DNA of 64,000 nucleotides from Paracentrotus lividus (lineage: Eukaryota > Echinodermata > Echinoidea > Camarodonta > Echinidae): assembly GCA_940671915.1 (NCBI GenBank), contig CALNVZ010003434.1, positions 7,973,687-8,037,686 on the forward strand. The letters run 5' to 3'. Below, piece by piece: positions 1 to 10,802 of the stretch. Position 1 is the first letter of the stretch. The number at the start of each line of letters is the position of its first letter. The notes beneath the pieces were generated by a model that was given only the letters and a program-made list of their open reading frames with translations, was not told the origin of the DNA and ran no database searches. The position numbers and the translations under genes are program-made.

Positions 1-60
1 CTGGTTCTACATTATCATGCACTATGATTATGTTTTGGTGTTATGATTTTGGCAGCACTG

Positions 61-1227
61 TTTTCATTTAAAAAAAATGAGTAATCTTGAAAGAGTTTTT
101 TTTTTTAATGTGCTCTTAAGCATACATTTTAACTCTAGTTCAAAATTAAAGCATGAAGACACAAAAAGGAGCAATTGTTGGAGCAAATAATAAACTGCAG
201 GGGAAAGTAATAGTGGAAGAATGGTTCACTAGCCTTAGGTTTAGTCTGGCATGAAAACAGAAAACAGAAAATTTGTAACTAAATTAGTACATCTAACTTC
301 ACTCCGGTATTTTTAGATTGCTAATGATTCATTAAATCGCACTATTTCGATATTGATTATTCTTATGTACTTAACATGAAAAGAATTGAAGATTAATAAA
401 CCCGTAGAACTGAGTTACGTTTGTCTCCGTATCATTTCACTCATAACACAAGATGTACCATATGACTTCTCGGTGCTCTGCAGATGAACGTACTGTTTCC
501 TCTGACAAAAAGAACCGACTTTTTTTTCTAATAATTGTTTCACCATTTTCGCTATAATAATTATGACGCTTTCTCTTTTGTACCTTCATGTATTTCCTGC
601 TTTCATGTCTTTGTCTCTGGAGATCATCTGATGACAAAGCCTTTGACATTAGATATGGGACCGTCTTGCATAATTTAATACGAGTAAGGGAGTATTGGTT
701 CTAGTTTATCATGATGAAGTTGTTTTTACGTAATCATGGTAATAAACAGGAAGAAATTTAATAAAGCGATAGCATTTATTTATGACTATTACTAATGTGT
801 TCCTCTCACTCTCCCTCTCTCTCATTAATAAATCCACTCATTATTATAGATACTATCAGATGAAAATAAAAAATTGAAACGAATTAGAATTATAAATTAT
901 TGCTACTATAATAGGCCTACTGCAAGGTGCTGAAGCGACAAAAAACTTGATTTAGTACAAGTTTGGCATTTTCAGTCAGAACCTCTCTATTATAATTGTT
1001 TTGAAATCTTATTAAACAAAGACTTACTATCTAGGACAATTTTTGTATTGATTTTTTTTTAAATACAATTTACTTGTGAAGATGTGGGAGAATTCCATTT
1101 TTGGCCATACAGTTACCAAGTTTAAGTTAATTCGTGGGGAAAAAGTGTTTTAAAAAGATCAATTTAAAATCTTTTGCTTTAATGTGCTGCCATAATAAAT
1201 GTATTTCTTAGTGATCCCCTCTTGTAT
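61..1227. repeat. Segmental duplication, copy A
   Basis: This stretch matches 6180-7370 in the same orientation over most of its length, with many small indels. Shared landmarks include GTGCTCTTAAGC near 110 and 6210, GGGGAAAGTAA near 200 and 6300, the CATGAAAACAGAAAACAG stretch near 250 and 6350, and GATGTGG near 1081 and 7221. It holds no convincing gene: a 70-codon minus-strand reading frame at 437-649 is not kept in copy B. I read it as 5' flanking DNA of the sulfotransferase cluster copied together with the genes. Copy A is broken on its right by the element at 1228-3385. Confidence 0.8.
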
Positions 1228-1245
1228 GCACTGAAAACCTAAACG

Positions 1246-1640
1246 GGTAGACGACTAGCTTTAAAGCTAGTCGTAGTGATGCCCAGACTGACTAGCTTTA
1301 AAGCTAGTCGGTCACGACGGACTAGTTTTCCTTCACACAACCCGGTTATTACGGACTAGCTTTAAAACTCGTCCGTCTCTATACGGACTAGCTTGAAAGC
1401 TAGTCCGTCAAGTTAGTCCGTCAAGACAGACTAGTTTTAATGCTCGTCGGTCACAACGGACTAATTTTAAAGCTCGTCGTCGTGACAGACTAGTTTGACG
1501 GACTAGCCTAAAAGCTAGTCGTAGTGATGCCCAGACTGACGAGCTTTTGAGCAGGACTAGCTTTACAAGCTAGTCGGTCATGGTGTAAAAGCTCGTCCGT
1601 CGCGCTTTTCTGCCGCGATGTTCTTGCTGCTGTCTGACAG
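1246..1640. repeat. Palindromic GACTAGC repeat block, left
   Basis: A run of imperfect palindromes built on GACTAGCTTTAAAGCTAGTC and its variants (ACGGACTAG, CTAGTCCGTC, GACGAGCTTT). Successive units are separated by GGTCACGACGG or CCGTCTTGACGG type linkers. It forms the left inner arm of the element at 1228-3385. Confidence 0.8.
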
Positions 1641-2452
1641 ACTAGCATGACGGACGAGGTTAATATGGCTTCACCGCTGGTCAGAGACGTCAAATCTTAA
1701 ATATTAGAAGACATTATAAAGATACGATTAAAAACATGCATTTTGTCACAAGAATTTGAGCAAAAAAAAATAAATAAAAAAATAAATAAATAAATAAACA
1801 TTTATTATGATGATATAAATCAGAAGACAGGAATTAATACAGGAGGCACAATTAGTTAACATTATGGCAATTAACAAATAATGGGGGCAACGGGGCCCAG
1901 GAGTCGCCGACATGGCTTGCATCATCATGACTTTTTGTTGTAGGCCTACCTGCTTTTGCATTTTCGGCGTATACACTTGTCCTTGAGAGCCACTTCAGAA
2001 TCCCAAGTCGCGCCTCTAATCAAATATTCTTTTCTTTCGGATACAAGTGATCTAAAAGAAAAGTGGCGCCTATATTTATTATTTGAATTAATTTCAATTT
2101 TCATAATTTAATGTGATTGTTACTATCGTTGTAAATACACACAATTTATAAATTGATTTGGCAAGACATAATTTTTCGCGTTGGTGATTATAGCATTAAT
2201 CTATGTGAAAAAATAAACGCTATCTGTGAACTGAAACATAAGGAATTGAAAAAGAGTACTCACACATTCATGTCACAGGAAGGAGATCGCCATATAAAAT
2301 CAAAATCTTAAGCTTTACGGGTATATCCAGTGTGCGTCTGTACAGTTTACTCATTAAATGGAATTCACATACAGATAATGCAACTAATACATGTAATAGT
2401 GATTCCTTTTCGCAATGCGCATGTTATTCAATCAATTGTACCACTTCTATTC

Positions 2453-2935
2453 ACTGCTGTTGCTAACCAGGCATTCACCAGCAATCTATAAGAATAGACG
2501 GTTCATGGGTTCTATAGTAACGAAGTATTCAATTAGCCTGTAATTAAAGCGCGGTCCCAGTGGCTCTTTAGGATGATTTGCGTATGAATTGCGGATTGTT
2601 TGTTTTGTTTTGTTTTTTGTTGCGGATGAACGAATTTGTATAGGCAACTCATGCGCAGTTAATCCTCCGTTAGTGGGACCGGGCCTTAAAAGAATGGAAC
2701 AATATTTCTAACCTACTCGTGAATGGCATACTTGTCACGATTTATGTTATTTCGGCTATCGTAATGCTCTCAGATTGTCAAGCAAAAACAACCTTTGTTT
2801 GAGAATGTTGATTGTATCCAACTCTATTCACTGTTGTTGCTAAGCCGGGAATTCACCAGCAATCTGTAAGGAAATACCGGGTTCTTGAGTTCTATAGTAA
2901 CAAGGTATTCACTTAGCCTGTAATTGAAGAATGGA
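2453..2935. repeat. Internal direct repeat (2453-2550 and 2826-2935)
   Basis: Both copies read TTCACTG, then TTGCTAA, ATTCACCAGCAATCT, a TTCTATAGTAAC box and AGCCTGTAATT. The first copy is interrupted after TTAA by a small MITE; the second is continuous and serves as its empty site. They lie in the non-palindromic middle of the larger element. Confidence 0.75.
2548..2685. mobile_element. Small MITE flanked by TTAA
   Basis: The ends are inverted (CGGTCCCAGTGG on the left; GTTAGTGGGACCGGGCC on the right, complement GGCCCGGTCCCACTAAC). TTAA flanks it at 2544-2547 and 2686-2689. The second copy of the surrounding direct repeat (near 2917) reads TAATTGAAGAATGG with no insert. A TTAA duplication is typical of piggyBac-type elements, but a 3-bp TTA duplication cannot be excluded. 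It has no coding capacity. Confidence 0.65.
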
Positions 2936-3127
2936 GAACAAATTTGGAATCTACCGGTACTCGTGAATTGCAATACTTGTCATGATAGATGTTATGTCTC
3001 GTAAGCTTTCAGATTGTCAGCGAAAAACAACTTTGTTTCAGAATGTATAAACTTGATTATGCTCGGAAACAGAATAAATAGAGAAGGTAGGCCTACATTG
3101 AAACGACATTGCAACTATTTGTATCAA

Positions 3128-3370
3128 AAGCTAGTCTGTCATTCTAATGGTGAACTGTCCTAGCCCTACTTTTTTTTGACCTAGTCGGTCACGTCGATGG
3201 ACTAGCATCAAGCTTGACGGACGAGCTTTAAAGCTCGTCCGTCAAGTTGAGAGATGTAGATTCAGCTGTATGCTAGTCCGTCTTGACGGACTAACATGGC
3301 AGACTAGCTTTAAAACTAGTCCGTCTTGACCGACTAGCTTTAAAGCTAGTCGGTCCATGACGGACGAGGT
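3128..3370. repeat. Palindromic GACTAGC repeat block, right
   Basis: Same palindromic units as 1246-1640, ending in GACGGACGAGGTAGG beside the right terminus of the element. Units alternate between CTAGTCCGTC and GACGGACTAG orientations, so the block can pair with itself and with the left block. Confidence 0.8.
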
Positions 3371-3827
3371 AGGTTTTCAGTGTGGTTGTATTGAGAAATC
3401 AGCTCTTATTTTGTGCATTGTTGTGCCACTATCATTCTCGTTATGTTAATTATTGAATCATTATCAAATAATGTTGTCCAATTACCTTTATTAAAACATT
3501 CAAATAATGAACATTAAGAAGAATAACATCATCCACATGACATTTGTCAAATTGTTCATTTATTTCAGATATCACACAGAATCAAACTAAGATAAGATAA
3601 TAGTTTAAATACTAGAAATATCTAACAGAAATGTAAATTTTGTATTCCGAATTATGCGTACCGATGTACGCAAAAAAAAGGAGGAAGATTTAAATTATTA
3701 AATGCTCATAAAAAAGTAAATGTTATGTGACAAATTACCTTTCCACAATACCCCCCCCCCCCCCCCCAATGAAACCTTAACAAAAACATCCCTCCACACT
3801 GAAATAGTAATAATAGTATAATAGTAA

Positions 3828-3878
3828 ATAAAGTATTAATGATACTACTACTCATACTACAACTACTACTATTACTAT

Positions 3879-3911
<33 letters not shown>

Positions 3912-3933
3912 CTACTACTACTACTACTACTCT
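3828..3933. repeat. (ACT)n microsatellite
   Basis: An imperfect ACT/ATT trinucleotide run, followed to about 4015 by AAT-rich DNA; a poly-C tract lies at 3751-3767. The Ser-rich reading frame across it is a product of the repeat. Otherwise 3392-4100 shows no recognisable gene. Confidence 0.85.
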
Positions 3934-4104
3934 CTGATGATGATGATAAATAAAATAATAATAACAATAATAACATAATTATAATCATAATAACAACATA
4001 TAATAATAATAAATAAAATCAGTTGATGTGTTAACCATTTTATTTTCACTTTCCCGCCTTTCATTGCCCTCAATGGCGAGAGTGTAAATCTTTGTTTTCG
4101 TATA

Positions 4105-4205
4105 TCCGGACACCTACTCACTGGACAACCAACCACAACATAAACACCCCTAGGACAAACTCCCTAAGTAAGAATCCCTTGGACAAAACCTCCTGGAGTT
4201 TGGAG
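4105..4205. repeat. Degenerate GGACAA minisatellite
   Basis: Loosely repeated GGACAAC(C/T), CCCTAGGACAAA and CCCTTGGACAAAACC units upstream of the SINE. A similar degenerate run occurs downstream of the second sulfotransferase gene at 22555-22695. Confidence 0.5.
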
Positions 4206-4245
4206 TATTTAAAAAAAAAAAAAAAAAAGGAGAAAGAAATCACAA

Positions 4246-4480
4246 TCGATGTGTTGGCTCAGTGGATAGAGCCGTCCGTGCCATAATCGGGAGGTCGTGG
4301 CGTTCGATCCCCGGCCGCGTCATTACCAAAAGGACGTTAAAAAATGGTAGTTGCTGCTTCCCTGTTTGGCGTTCACACAAGAGGGGATGAACACGTCCTT
4401 TCGGCGCTGCTCCGGCTGCGGCGCCCACGAGAAGGGGGAAAACAAATATCTGGCCATCTTGTTTTCGGACAATAAAAAAT
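4246..4480 (+). mobile_element. tRNA-derived SINE
   Basis: The head is tRNA-like: a box A region TTGGCTCAGTGGATAGAG, then a box B-like GTTCGATCCCCGG at about 4303-4315. A non-tRNA body follows (AAGGACGTTAAAAAATGG, TTGCTGCTTCC). From memory this resembles a common sea urchin SINE; that is recognition, not a search. The reading frames that cross it have no coding meaning. The 3' limit is uncertain because no clear tail or target duplication was found. Confidence 0.7.
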
Positions 4481-4728
4481 TGGAGTATAATTATAAATTG
4501 CCGGACAATTTTACGAACGACTTACCTAGCGATAAGAGAGCCAAATGGGGTGTCTTGAATTATCCTCAAGGATTGTTACCTGAGGGCAAGTCATCCTAGA
4601 GGTGGTTGTCCAAAGGATTAGTGTCTTAGAACCCTTTGTCTCTAAGTTATTCTTCGCGTGAGTAATAAATTGTTCTCCACCTCTTTTGGTTGGAATGGCA
4701 GCTCAGAATCCTCATTTTAACTTCATGA

Positions 4729-5836
4729 TCACTGAAACAACCAATCTGAGTCTAGATTTGCCTCTCTTGCCAGTTTGAGATAAATGGACGATAGTATTCA
4801 TATACAGCTTTCTTTGATATCTCGCTATCTATTTGGGGTGAGGGCGTCCTTTATTTAGGATTTGCGCACTTGAAATCGGTCTCTCGGTAACATCGCGCAA
4901 TAAAACCCAGTCTTCGGGTTTGCCGAAAATGTTTTCGTTCAAAAAACTTCGGAAGCCAAGAAATGTTCTGTTTTTATCATAATCGGCAGAGGATCTTGAC
5001 GAAAGCTTCTCCATCAAGAACGAGAATCGTCAGGCGGAACGAGTTTGGGCTTCACGAAAATAGTCGATGTACTGGACCCTTGGCAACTATGGGATCACTA
5101 CTATTAATCTTCCTGTTCGAGAGTCGATACCATTCATTGAAGATGGAAGTAATAGCTTTGACACCATTCTCGACAAAACGCTATTCGTGTGGAAATAGTC
5201 AGACACAGCACGGTCAACCGGATCGCGAATCATCAAGATCAGTTTTGGAGTTTTATCTAGGAATGTGGTATGTGTTTGAAAGTGCTGGAATGAGTACTAA
5301 TGGTTTTCCAGTCATTGGAAACATTCTGGAGCTCGATAACTGCATTTGGAAAGCCAACTTTTTCATGTCATCCTCTGTAAATTGTCCAGAAGGAAGTTGT
5401 GCTTCTCACGAATGCCACAAGTGGATGAGAGAAAGGTAATGCGTAACATCATCGTGCCGCACTTCTTAACTCCTACAATCATGGCTTTTGGAAGGCGCTT
5501 CTTGCAGCCGTTCCTTTCCCAGGATTTCTGGAGATAGCTTGGTCGTTCCCAGTTTGAAGAATAAGCAAGCAGTCTCCATAAAATGTATCTGATATTCCTA
5601 CTTCCTGATCTTGATGTTTGGTTCATCCGAGTTGGGCTTTAGCATATCCTAGAAGGTTGGAAAACAGCAGTAGCAAAATGTAGCTAGTAGAATGGCAAAA
5701 ACGCCATACGCATGTTTTCACATTAATGGAACTTAACATGTTTAAAAGCTATTTAGTTGATAGTAGGATATGCCTAGCGGAATATATGGACACAGATTCT
5801 GGTGCACCCGTTGCCGTCCAAATTGCAGATATGAAC
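4729..5836 (-). pseudogene. Heparan sulfate 3-O-sulfotransferase-like pseudogene
   Basis: Inverted relative of the gene at 9208-10245. Read on the minus strand it starts with the same acceptor and leader (CTTAG then GTTCATATCTGCAATTTGG at 5836 downward). It keeps the phosphosulfate-binding segment around KAMIVGVKKCGTMML (about 5455-5500), the Cys/ERP region, KGRPHP (about 4840) and the final FQ-stop at 4729-4731. It is broken: the start region runs into a stop soon after the membrane segment, the frame shifts just after GTMML, and it shifts again between about 5360 and 5020 and near the KGRPHP motif. At least four breaks are visible. DNA identity to the + copy stays high, so the loss looks fairly recent. 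It is the only member in inverted orientation. Confidence 0.85.
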
Positions 5837-6179
5837 CTAAGAAATGACAGATATTTAAAAAAAATAATAGAAGAATAGGACAGATGTATATTTACATAAA
5901 TGTCTTTAATTAATTTAATTTTGTTTTCAATTTTTAATTCTGTAAATTGATCAATTAGCTAAGACTCCTATCTGTTTGTGTTTTTTTATTATTACCTTTT
6001 TATAATTATATAGGTTTTTAGATCACATAAAAAAAAGAATTATGTCAATCAACACATTGATAATTTGTCCAAATTAATTCACAGCTAACAACAAAATTAT
6101 TCATACCCCAATGAAATTTGTTTTATTTGAATTTTGTATTTTTTTTCGGTTCTTTTTTTCTTCAAATCAAGATTTAATC
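5837..6179. other. AT-rich spacer, nothing recognised
   Basis: AT-rich DNA with poly-A and poly-T runs between the inverted pseudogene and the second duplicated flank. It probably contains the breakpoint of the inversion. No gene, RNA or clear repeat seen. Confidence 0.5.
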
Positions 6180-7370
6180 TGATTTAGTTTTTTTTTAAGA
6201 AAAAAAAATGTGCTCTTAAGCTTAAATATCAACTCCGTTCAAAATTAAAGCATGAGACATAAAAGAGGAGCAATGTTTGGAGCAAATATGAAAACTGCAG
6301 GGGAAAGTAAATAGTGGAGAATGGTTTACTGGTCTTAGGTTAGTATGGCATGAAAACAGAAAACAGACAATTTGTAACTAAATTTGTACATCTAACCTTC
6401 ACTCCGGTGTTTTTAGATTGCTAAATGATTTCATTAAATCGCGCTATTTAGATGGCCTTGCTTAATATTACGTACTAAACATAAACATGAATTTAAGATT
6501 ATAAACACGAATGAATAAATTTTCTTACCGTTTTGAGTCACGTCTAAGTTTGTCTCTGTCATCATTTCACTCATACTTATGAAATACCGTTTAACTTCCT
6601 GGTGTTTGCAAACGTACCTATATGATATATCCTGCTTTCCTTCCTTTATCACTGGAGATCGTCTTCTGACAAAGTAACTGACATTGACAGCTTGGACCGT
6701 CTTCCATCAATTAATACTTACAGGAACTTATCGATTTTTTTTTGTTGGTCATTGATAACCAAATTTCTTCAGAATCAGACAATCATCAAGAAAATGAGCT
6801 CCTTGATAAGGAGTAAAAATGGAGTAATTGACTCTGATTTATCTTGATCGAGTTGGAGTTACGTAATCATGGTAATTAACAGGATGAATGTGTAATGGAG
6901 CATTTTCCCCTCTCATTCTCTTTTAATATCTCTCCCCCCCCCCCCCCCTCTCTCTCTCTCTTTCTTCCAAAATAATCCACGCATTATTATAGTGTACTGA
7001 CTACCGGATGGGGATAAAAACGAATGTAAATGATAACATTTTGTTACTTATAAACACTGGAGGAAGTCCTGAAAAAAAAAACTAGTACAAAATCAGCATG
7101 TTCAGTCTGAACCTAGCTCTATATATTTTGTTGGAAATCTTATTAAACAAAGACGTACTATTTAGGAATTTTTTTTTTTAAATTTATCTCTTTATTTATT
7201 GTTTACAATTACCCTGTGAAGATGTGGAGAAGTCCATATTTTGGGCATATTGTTAACATTGGTAACGTGAATTAGTGGAAAATGCGTGTTTTCAAAGATC
7301 AATGAACATCTTTATGCCTTAACGTGCTTCCATAATACAAATTATGATCCCATATTGTATCCTTGTATAT
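6180..7370. repeat. Segmental duplication, copy B
   Basis: Partner of 61-1227, in direct orientation. Copy B contains extra local sequence (near 6720-6830 and a poly-C/CT tract at 6930-6966) and carries the uninterrupted TTGTAT site near 7362 where copy A holds a 2.2-kb element. It lies about 1.8 kb upstream of the intact sulfotransferase gene at 9208. Confidence 0.8.
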
Positions 7371-7926
7371 TGTCAATATTGCAATGCCACATTAGCTAGT
7401 CTGTGTAGTCTTGCTCTGGATGTTATACCCGTTTAGCAACCCGCTTGCAAAAATCTCGTTTTTTTCTCCCAAATTATTTGCGTACGCATTGTATATCATA
7501 AAAGATGCATGTGATACTTGTGAAGTCATTCAACAATGACCATGGTTCATGAGAAATATTATGCTTCGTTTGGGAGCTTTAAAATTTTTGCCCCTGATAA
7601 AAAAGAACATCCTTATGCCAATGTTGCAAAATATAACAAAGGGAGAGCAAAAAGAGATATAGAGAGAAAGTATATATTTTAAAAAAAAAGTAAAAAAATA
7701 AAAAAATAAAATAAAAAATAAACAACAAAATGTTTTTTTTTTTTTTACTCAGTTGATCAGGGGCGTGAGAATTCAAATTGTATGTATGTTTGTTTGGTTG
7801 TTTTTTTCTTTTCTTTTCTTTTTATTATTTTATTAGCTTTTCTCTGTTTAAATGCATTGGAACTCTTCCAGTTTCAGCTTCATTTAGAATATTACAGCTC
7901 ATTTTTATTTGTAATCACTCAAACCC
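7371..7926. other. AT-rich spacer, nothing recognised
   Basis: Low-complexity A- and T-rich DNA, including A/T runs at 7680-7745. The short reading frames here follow the base composition. No gene or RNA seen. Confidence 0.5.
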
Positions 7927-8165
7927 GGGTAGATAAACTTCTTTATTTATGTTATTTCACGTTTTGCAAATTTGGCAAACTGTATTTCATCACTTTGTTT
8001 ACACAACACCCTTTTATTACGTAACTCTACAAACAACCATTATTGTACACACCCTATTTTCAGTTTTCAGTTGGTGATCTCCATTAAGAGACGAAGTTGG
8101 GGAAGCAGGATAACATCAATAGTTCAATCGATTGTAGCGAAAAGGGAGATGCAATCGGTAAATCT
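7927..8165 (+). promoter_or_regulatory. Duplicated upstream segment of sulfotransferase gene 1 (possible promoter or 5' exon)
   Basis: Matches 11958-12200 in direct orientation. Shared blocks include GGTAGATAAACTTCTT versus GGTAAACTTCTT, ACTTTGTTTA, TACGTAACT versus AACGTAACT, TTTTCAGT and GATTGTAGCGA. It lies 0.9-1.2 kb ahead of the coding exon, and each intact gene has one copy upstream. That fits a promoter or untranslated first exon spliced to the acceptor at 9097, but no TATA box or transcript evidence can be claimed. Confidence 0.4.
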
Positions 8166-8414
8166 ATTTATTACAATGAATGAAGACGGTCTCTTTCAGA
8201 TCGGAGAGCACCGTGCGTATATGCACAACACCGCCAAATAACTTGAGTAGAATAATACGGAGAACAATTTGAATGTTACAGCAAACGGTAAGGATTTGTT
8301 TTTCAATTTCATTTATTTCGATTCTCAGGAATACAATTGAAATATCCTAATGTACATGGTATATTTTTATTGTAATAATTTATTTCAAAGAGAAGCATAT
8401 TAATATGTATGAAA

Positions 8415-8657
8415 ACCAGTGCCCTGTAACACAAGACTTAAGATCGTTAAAAAAAAGTTACAATCTATTTGTTAACGGTTAACTCATTATGGACAGGGTG
8501 CTTCAAAGTTGATGATCTTAATCCCAACAGTAGCCCTAACCCTAATCTTAATCATATCCTAATCCATGACTGTAGCTGCGTTCCAAATGAGGCTACCGAG
8601 AAAAAAATCAATCGTAACTTTTTATCGATCGTAAGTCTTTGTGTCTCAGGGCACTGG
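8415..8657. mobile_element. MITE with ~30-bp inverted ends
   Basis: Left end ACCAGTGCCCTGTAACACAA and right end with complement ACCAGTGCCCTGAGACACAA; the match continues through GACTTA(A/C)GATCG and AAAAAGTTAC. Total about 243 bp with no coding capacity. It sits in the presumed 5' intron or promoter of the first sulfotransferase gene. No clean target duplication was found, so the superfamily stays open. Confidence 0.7.
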
Positions 8658-9095
8658 TCTATGCACCCATTCGGGTTTTAAAGCAGGTTTAAAAATATGA
8701 AATAAAATAAAATAAAATAAATGTTTATAATCATAATAAAACTTTATAATTCCTTATCTTCTATTTTCTCTTCGTTCATCACACCAGACAAAGCAAAGTG
8801 GAATTTAATGAAATCATCAAAAAAACGCCGAAGTCTACTGAAATTGTGAAAATAAATCCCCCAGTAAAAGGACTATGACTACTATCCTATGCGTCATCAT
8901 AGATTTACAGGGAAGAAACTGATGCTAACATCCTATACGGACAAAACTTTCTTACTTCGACATCCATCAACGAAAAGAACAATGAAAAATTCAAATACAA
9001 TAAATTCCATGTTGGTATAAATAATCTTCTTGAAACATTAGCTGTGAATTAATTTTGTACATTTTTATAATTATCTATCTATCTATCATTTTATA

Positions 9096-9207
9096 AGGTT
9101 TCGACGTATCTGCAATTTGGACTACAATGGGTGCACCAGCAATCTGATGTCGACCCTTTCCACTCGCTGCATATTCTACTATCAACTAAATACATGAGTT
9201 TTTAAAC
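9096..9207 (+). other. Shared 3' splice acceptor and 5' UTR of sulfotransferase gene 1
   Basis: AAG at 9095-9097 is followed by GTTTCGACGTATCTGCAATT, which is conserved at 21339 (after GTAG) and in the pseudogene (after CTTAG, minus strand from 5836). Similarity starts sharply at this point in all three copies, as expected of a spliced exon. The start codon lies 110 nt into the exon. Confidence 0.6.
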
Positions 9208-10245
9208 ATGTTAAGCTCATCAATGTTGAAACGGGCGTATGGCGTTTTTGCCATTCTACTAGCAACGTTTTGCTACATGCTATTTTCTCAAACCTTGCGG
9301 ATATCGCTGAAACCAAACTCAGATAAACCAAACATTAAGATACATGAAGTGGGAATACCAGATACATTCTATGGAGACTGCTTTGCTTATTCATCAAAGG
9401 GGACGACCAAGCTATCTCCAGAAACCCTGGAAAGAAACGGCTGTAAGAAGCGTCTTCCAAAAGCCATGATAGTAGGAGTTAAGAAGTGCGGCACGATGAT
9501 GTTAACGCATTACCTATCACTTCATCCTCTGGTGGCCATTCGTGGAGAAGCACAACTTCCTCAAGGACAAAGTTTTACAGCGGGTGACATGAAAAATTGG
9601 TTGTCGGAAATGCAGTTATCGAGCTCCAGAATGTTTCCAATGACTGGAAAACCATTAGGATTTACCATCAGCACTTTCAAACACATAACGCCTCTGCTGG
9701 ATGAAACTCCAAAATTAATTTTGATGATTCGCGATCCGGTTGACCGTGCTGTATCTGATTATGTCCACACGAATGGCGTTTTGTCGAAAATGGGGTCAAA
9801 GTCTTTACTTCCACCTTTCAATGAAATGGTAGTCGACTCTCGAACAGGAAACATTAATAGCAGTGATCCCATAGTTGCCTTGGGATTCCAGTACATAGAC
9901 TATTTTCGTGAGGCCACCAAACTCGTACCGCCTGACCGAGTTCTCGTTCTTGATGGAGAAGCTTTTGTTCAAGATCCTCTACCGATTATGATAAAAGCAG
10001 AAAAATTTCTTGGGCTTCAGAAGTTTTTTGAGCGAAAACATTTCCAGAAGAACCCCGAGACTGGGTTTTATTGCGCGAATGTTACCGAGAGACCGGATTT
10101 CAAGTGCGCAAATCCTGCAATCAAAGGACGCCCTCACCCTCAGATATATAGTGAGGTATCAAAGAAATTATATGAATATTATCGTCCATTTAATCTGAAA
10201 CTGGTAAGAGAAGCAAACCTGGACTTCCAATGGTTGTTTCAGTGA
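9208..10245 (+). CDS. Heparan sulfate glucosamine 3-O-sulfotransferase-like, copy 1
   Basis: A 345-residue, probably type II Golgi membrane protein: short N-terminus, a hydrophobic helix at about 11-29, a stem, then a sulfotransferase fold. The family moves sulfate from PAPS to the 3-OH of glucosamine in heparan sulfate. Seen here: a 5'-phosphosulfate loop at about 85-98 (KAMIVGVKKCGTMM), Glu114 in the position of the family's catalytic Glu, Lys148 matching the Lys of the usual EKTPAYF segment, a 3'-phosphate motif at 173-185 with Arg175 and Ser183, a Cys289/Cys300 loop and KGRPHP at 306-311. Length is normal. Oddities: the loop reads KKCGT where most members have KKGGT, and the EVHFFD substrate segment is replaced by GEAQLPQ, so substrate may differ. 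NSS (217) and NVT (291) are possible N-glycosylation sites. The start gives the full helix. No intron interrupts the coding part. Confidence 0.9.
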   Translation: MLSSSMLKRAYGVFAILLATFCYMLFSQTLRISLKPNSDKPNIKIHEVGIPDTFYGDCFAYSSKGTTKLSPETLERNGCKKRLPKAMIVGVKKCGTMMLTHYLSLHPLVAIRGEAQLPQGQSFTAGDMKNWLSEMQLSSSRMFPMTGKPLGFTISTFKHITPLLDETPKLILMIRDPVDRAVSDYVHTNGVLSKMGSKSLLPPFNEMVVDSRTGNINSSDPIVALGFQYIDYFREATKLVPPDRVLVLDGEAFVQDPLPIMIKAEKFLGLQKFFERKHFQKNPETGFYCANVTERPDFKCANPAIKGRPHPQIYSEVSKKLYEYYRPFNLKLVREANLDFQWLFQ

Positions 10246-10257
10246 TCATATTAATTT

Positions 10258-10263
10258 AATAAA
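10258..10263 (+). terminator. Possible polyadenylation signal
   Basis: AATAAA beginning 13 nt after the stop codon of copy 1; further AATAAA motifs lie near 10530-10540. Which is used cannot be told from sequence. Confidence 0.35.
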
Positions 10264-10280
10264 AGTATGAGCAAATTAAA

Positions 10281-10355
10281 TTGGTATCTTACCGGGAATC
10301 GACCAGGGAACTCCGGATTGCCAGACCGATGTTTTGCTGACTGAATTATAGCAAA
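10281..10355 (-). tRNA. tRNA-like sequence (SINE head or tRNA pseudogene)
   Basis: On the minus strand: TATAATTCAGTCAGCAAAAC resembles a D-arm/box A, CGGTCTGGCAATCCG a small anticodon-like hairpin, and GGTCGATTCCCGG a T-arm/box B. Acceptor pairing is poor, so a working tRNA is unlikely. Flanking DNA (GCAAACCCTA, then a TTTTTCC-rich stretch) resembles DNA beside the tRNA-like sequence at 22868-22945, also downstream and antisense of a sulfotransferase gene. Confidence 0.45.
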
Positions 10356-10802
10356 CCCTAACTAGGTGTTTTTCCTAGAAACCCCTTTACTTTCAGTTCT
10401 CGTGTGGTCAGAAGGTATTAAACTCTGACATAAACCCGAAGGAGGAATATCAACTTGTTGATTTATGCGATCATATATATATTATATCATTTTCAAATTA
10501 TACGGTTTTTCCATTTGTTCAAATTTATAATAAATAAAGTTACATACTTGTACATTTACTTCTTTCTTCTTTTTTTTTAATGTTTGCACTCATTCCAAAA
10601 ATTATACTCAACTAAAAATGAGATTTAAGTATGTTTTGCTTCAAAAAGAAAACAAATTCAGTTAGGTTGTAACTTGATTTTTAGAATAATAATTAAAAAG
10701 GGCATTTTGCTACTCCCATTCTACTTGGGACACATTGTATTGTTAAAACCTACATGTCTCATTTCTTTCATCCTTTTTTTTAGACCAAATTATTTTCAAC
10801 CT

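Larger units (their letters stand above)
1228..3385. mobile_element. Foldback-like DNA element with palindromic ends
   Basis: The ends match in inverted orientation (CACTGAAAACCT at 1229-1240, its complement at 3371-3382) and are flanked by TTGTAT on both sides (1222-1227 and 3386-3391), a likely 6-bp target duplication. Just inside each end is a block of imperfect GACTAGCTTTAAAGCTAGTC palindromes, so either end could fold into hairpins. The related copy B carries one uninterrupted TTGTAT near 7362-7367 with matching flanks (GATCCC before, ATTGC..TGCCAC after), which looks like the empty site. No transposase is visible; the middle holds a direct repeat and a nested MITE. The family is uncertain; sea urchin TU/foldback elements are a possible parallel. 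Confidence 0.65.

Noticed and set aside
437-649. 70-codon minus-strand frame
   Set aside because: Not conserved in the duplicated copy near 6540-6700 and has no domain features.
4246-4330. Functional tRNA gene
   Set aside because: The tRNA-like head lacks good acceptor and anticodon pairing and continues into a SINE body.
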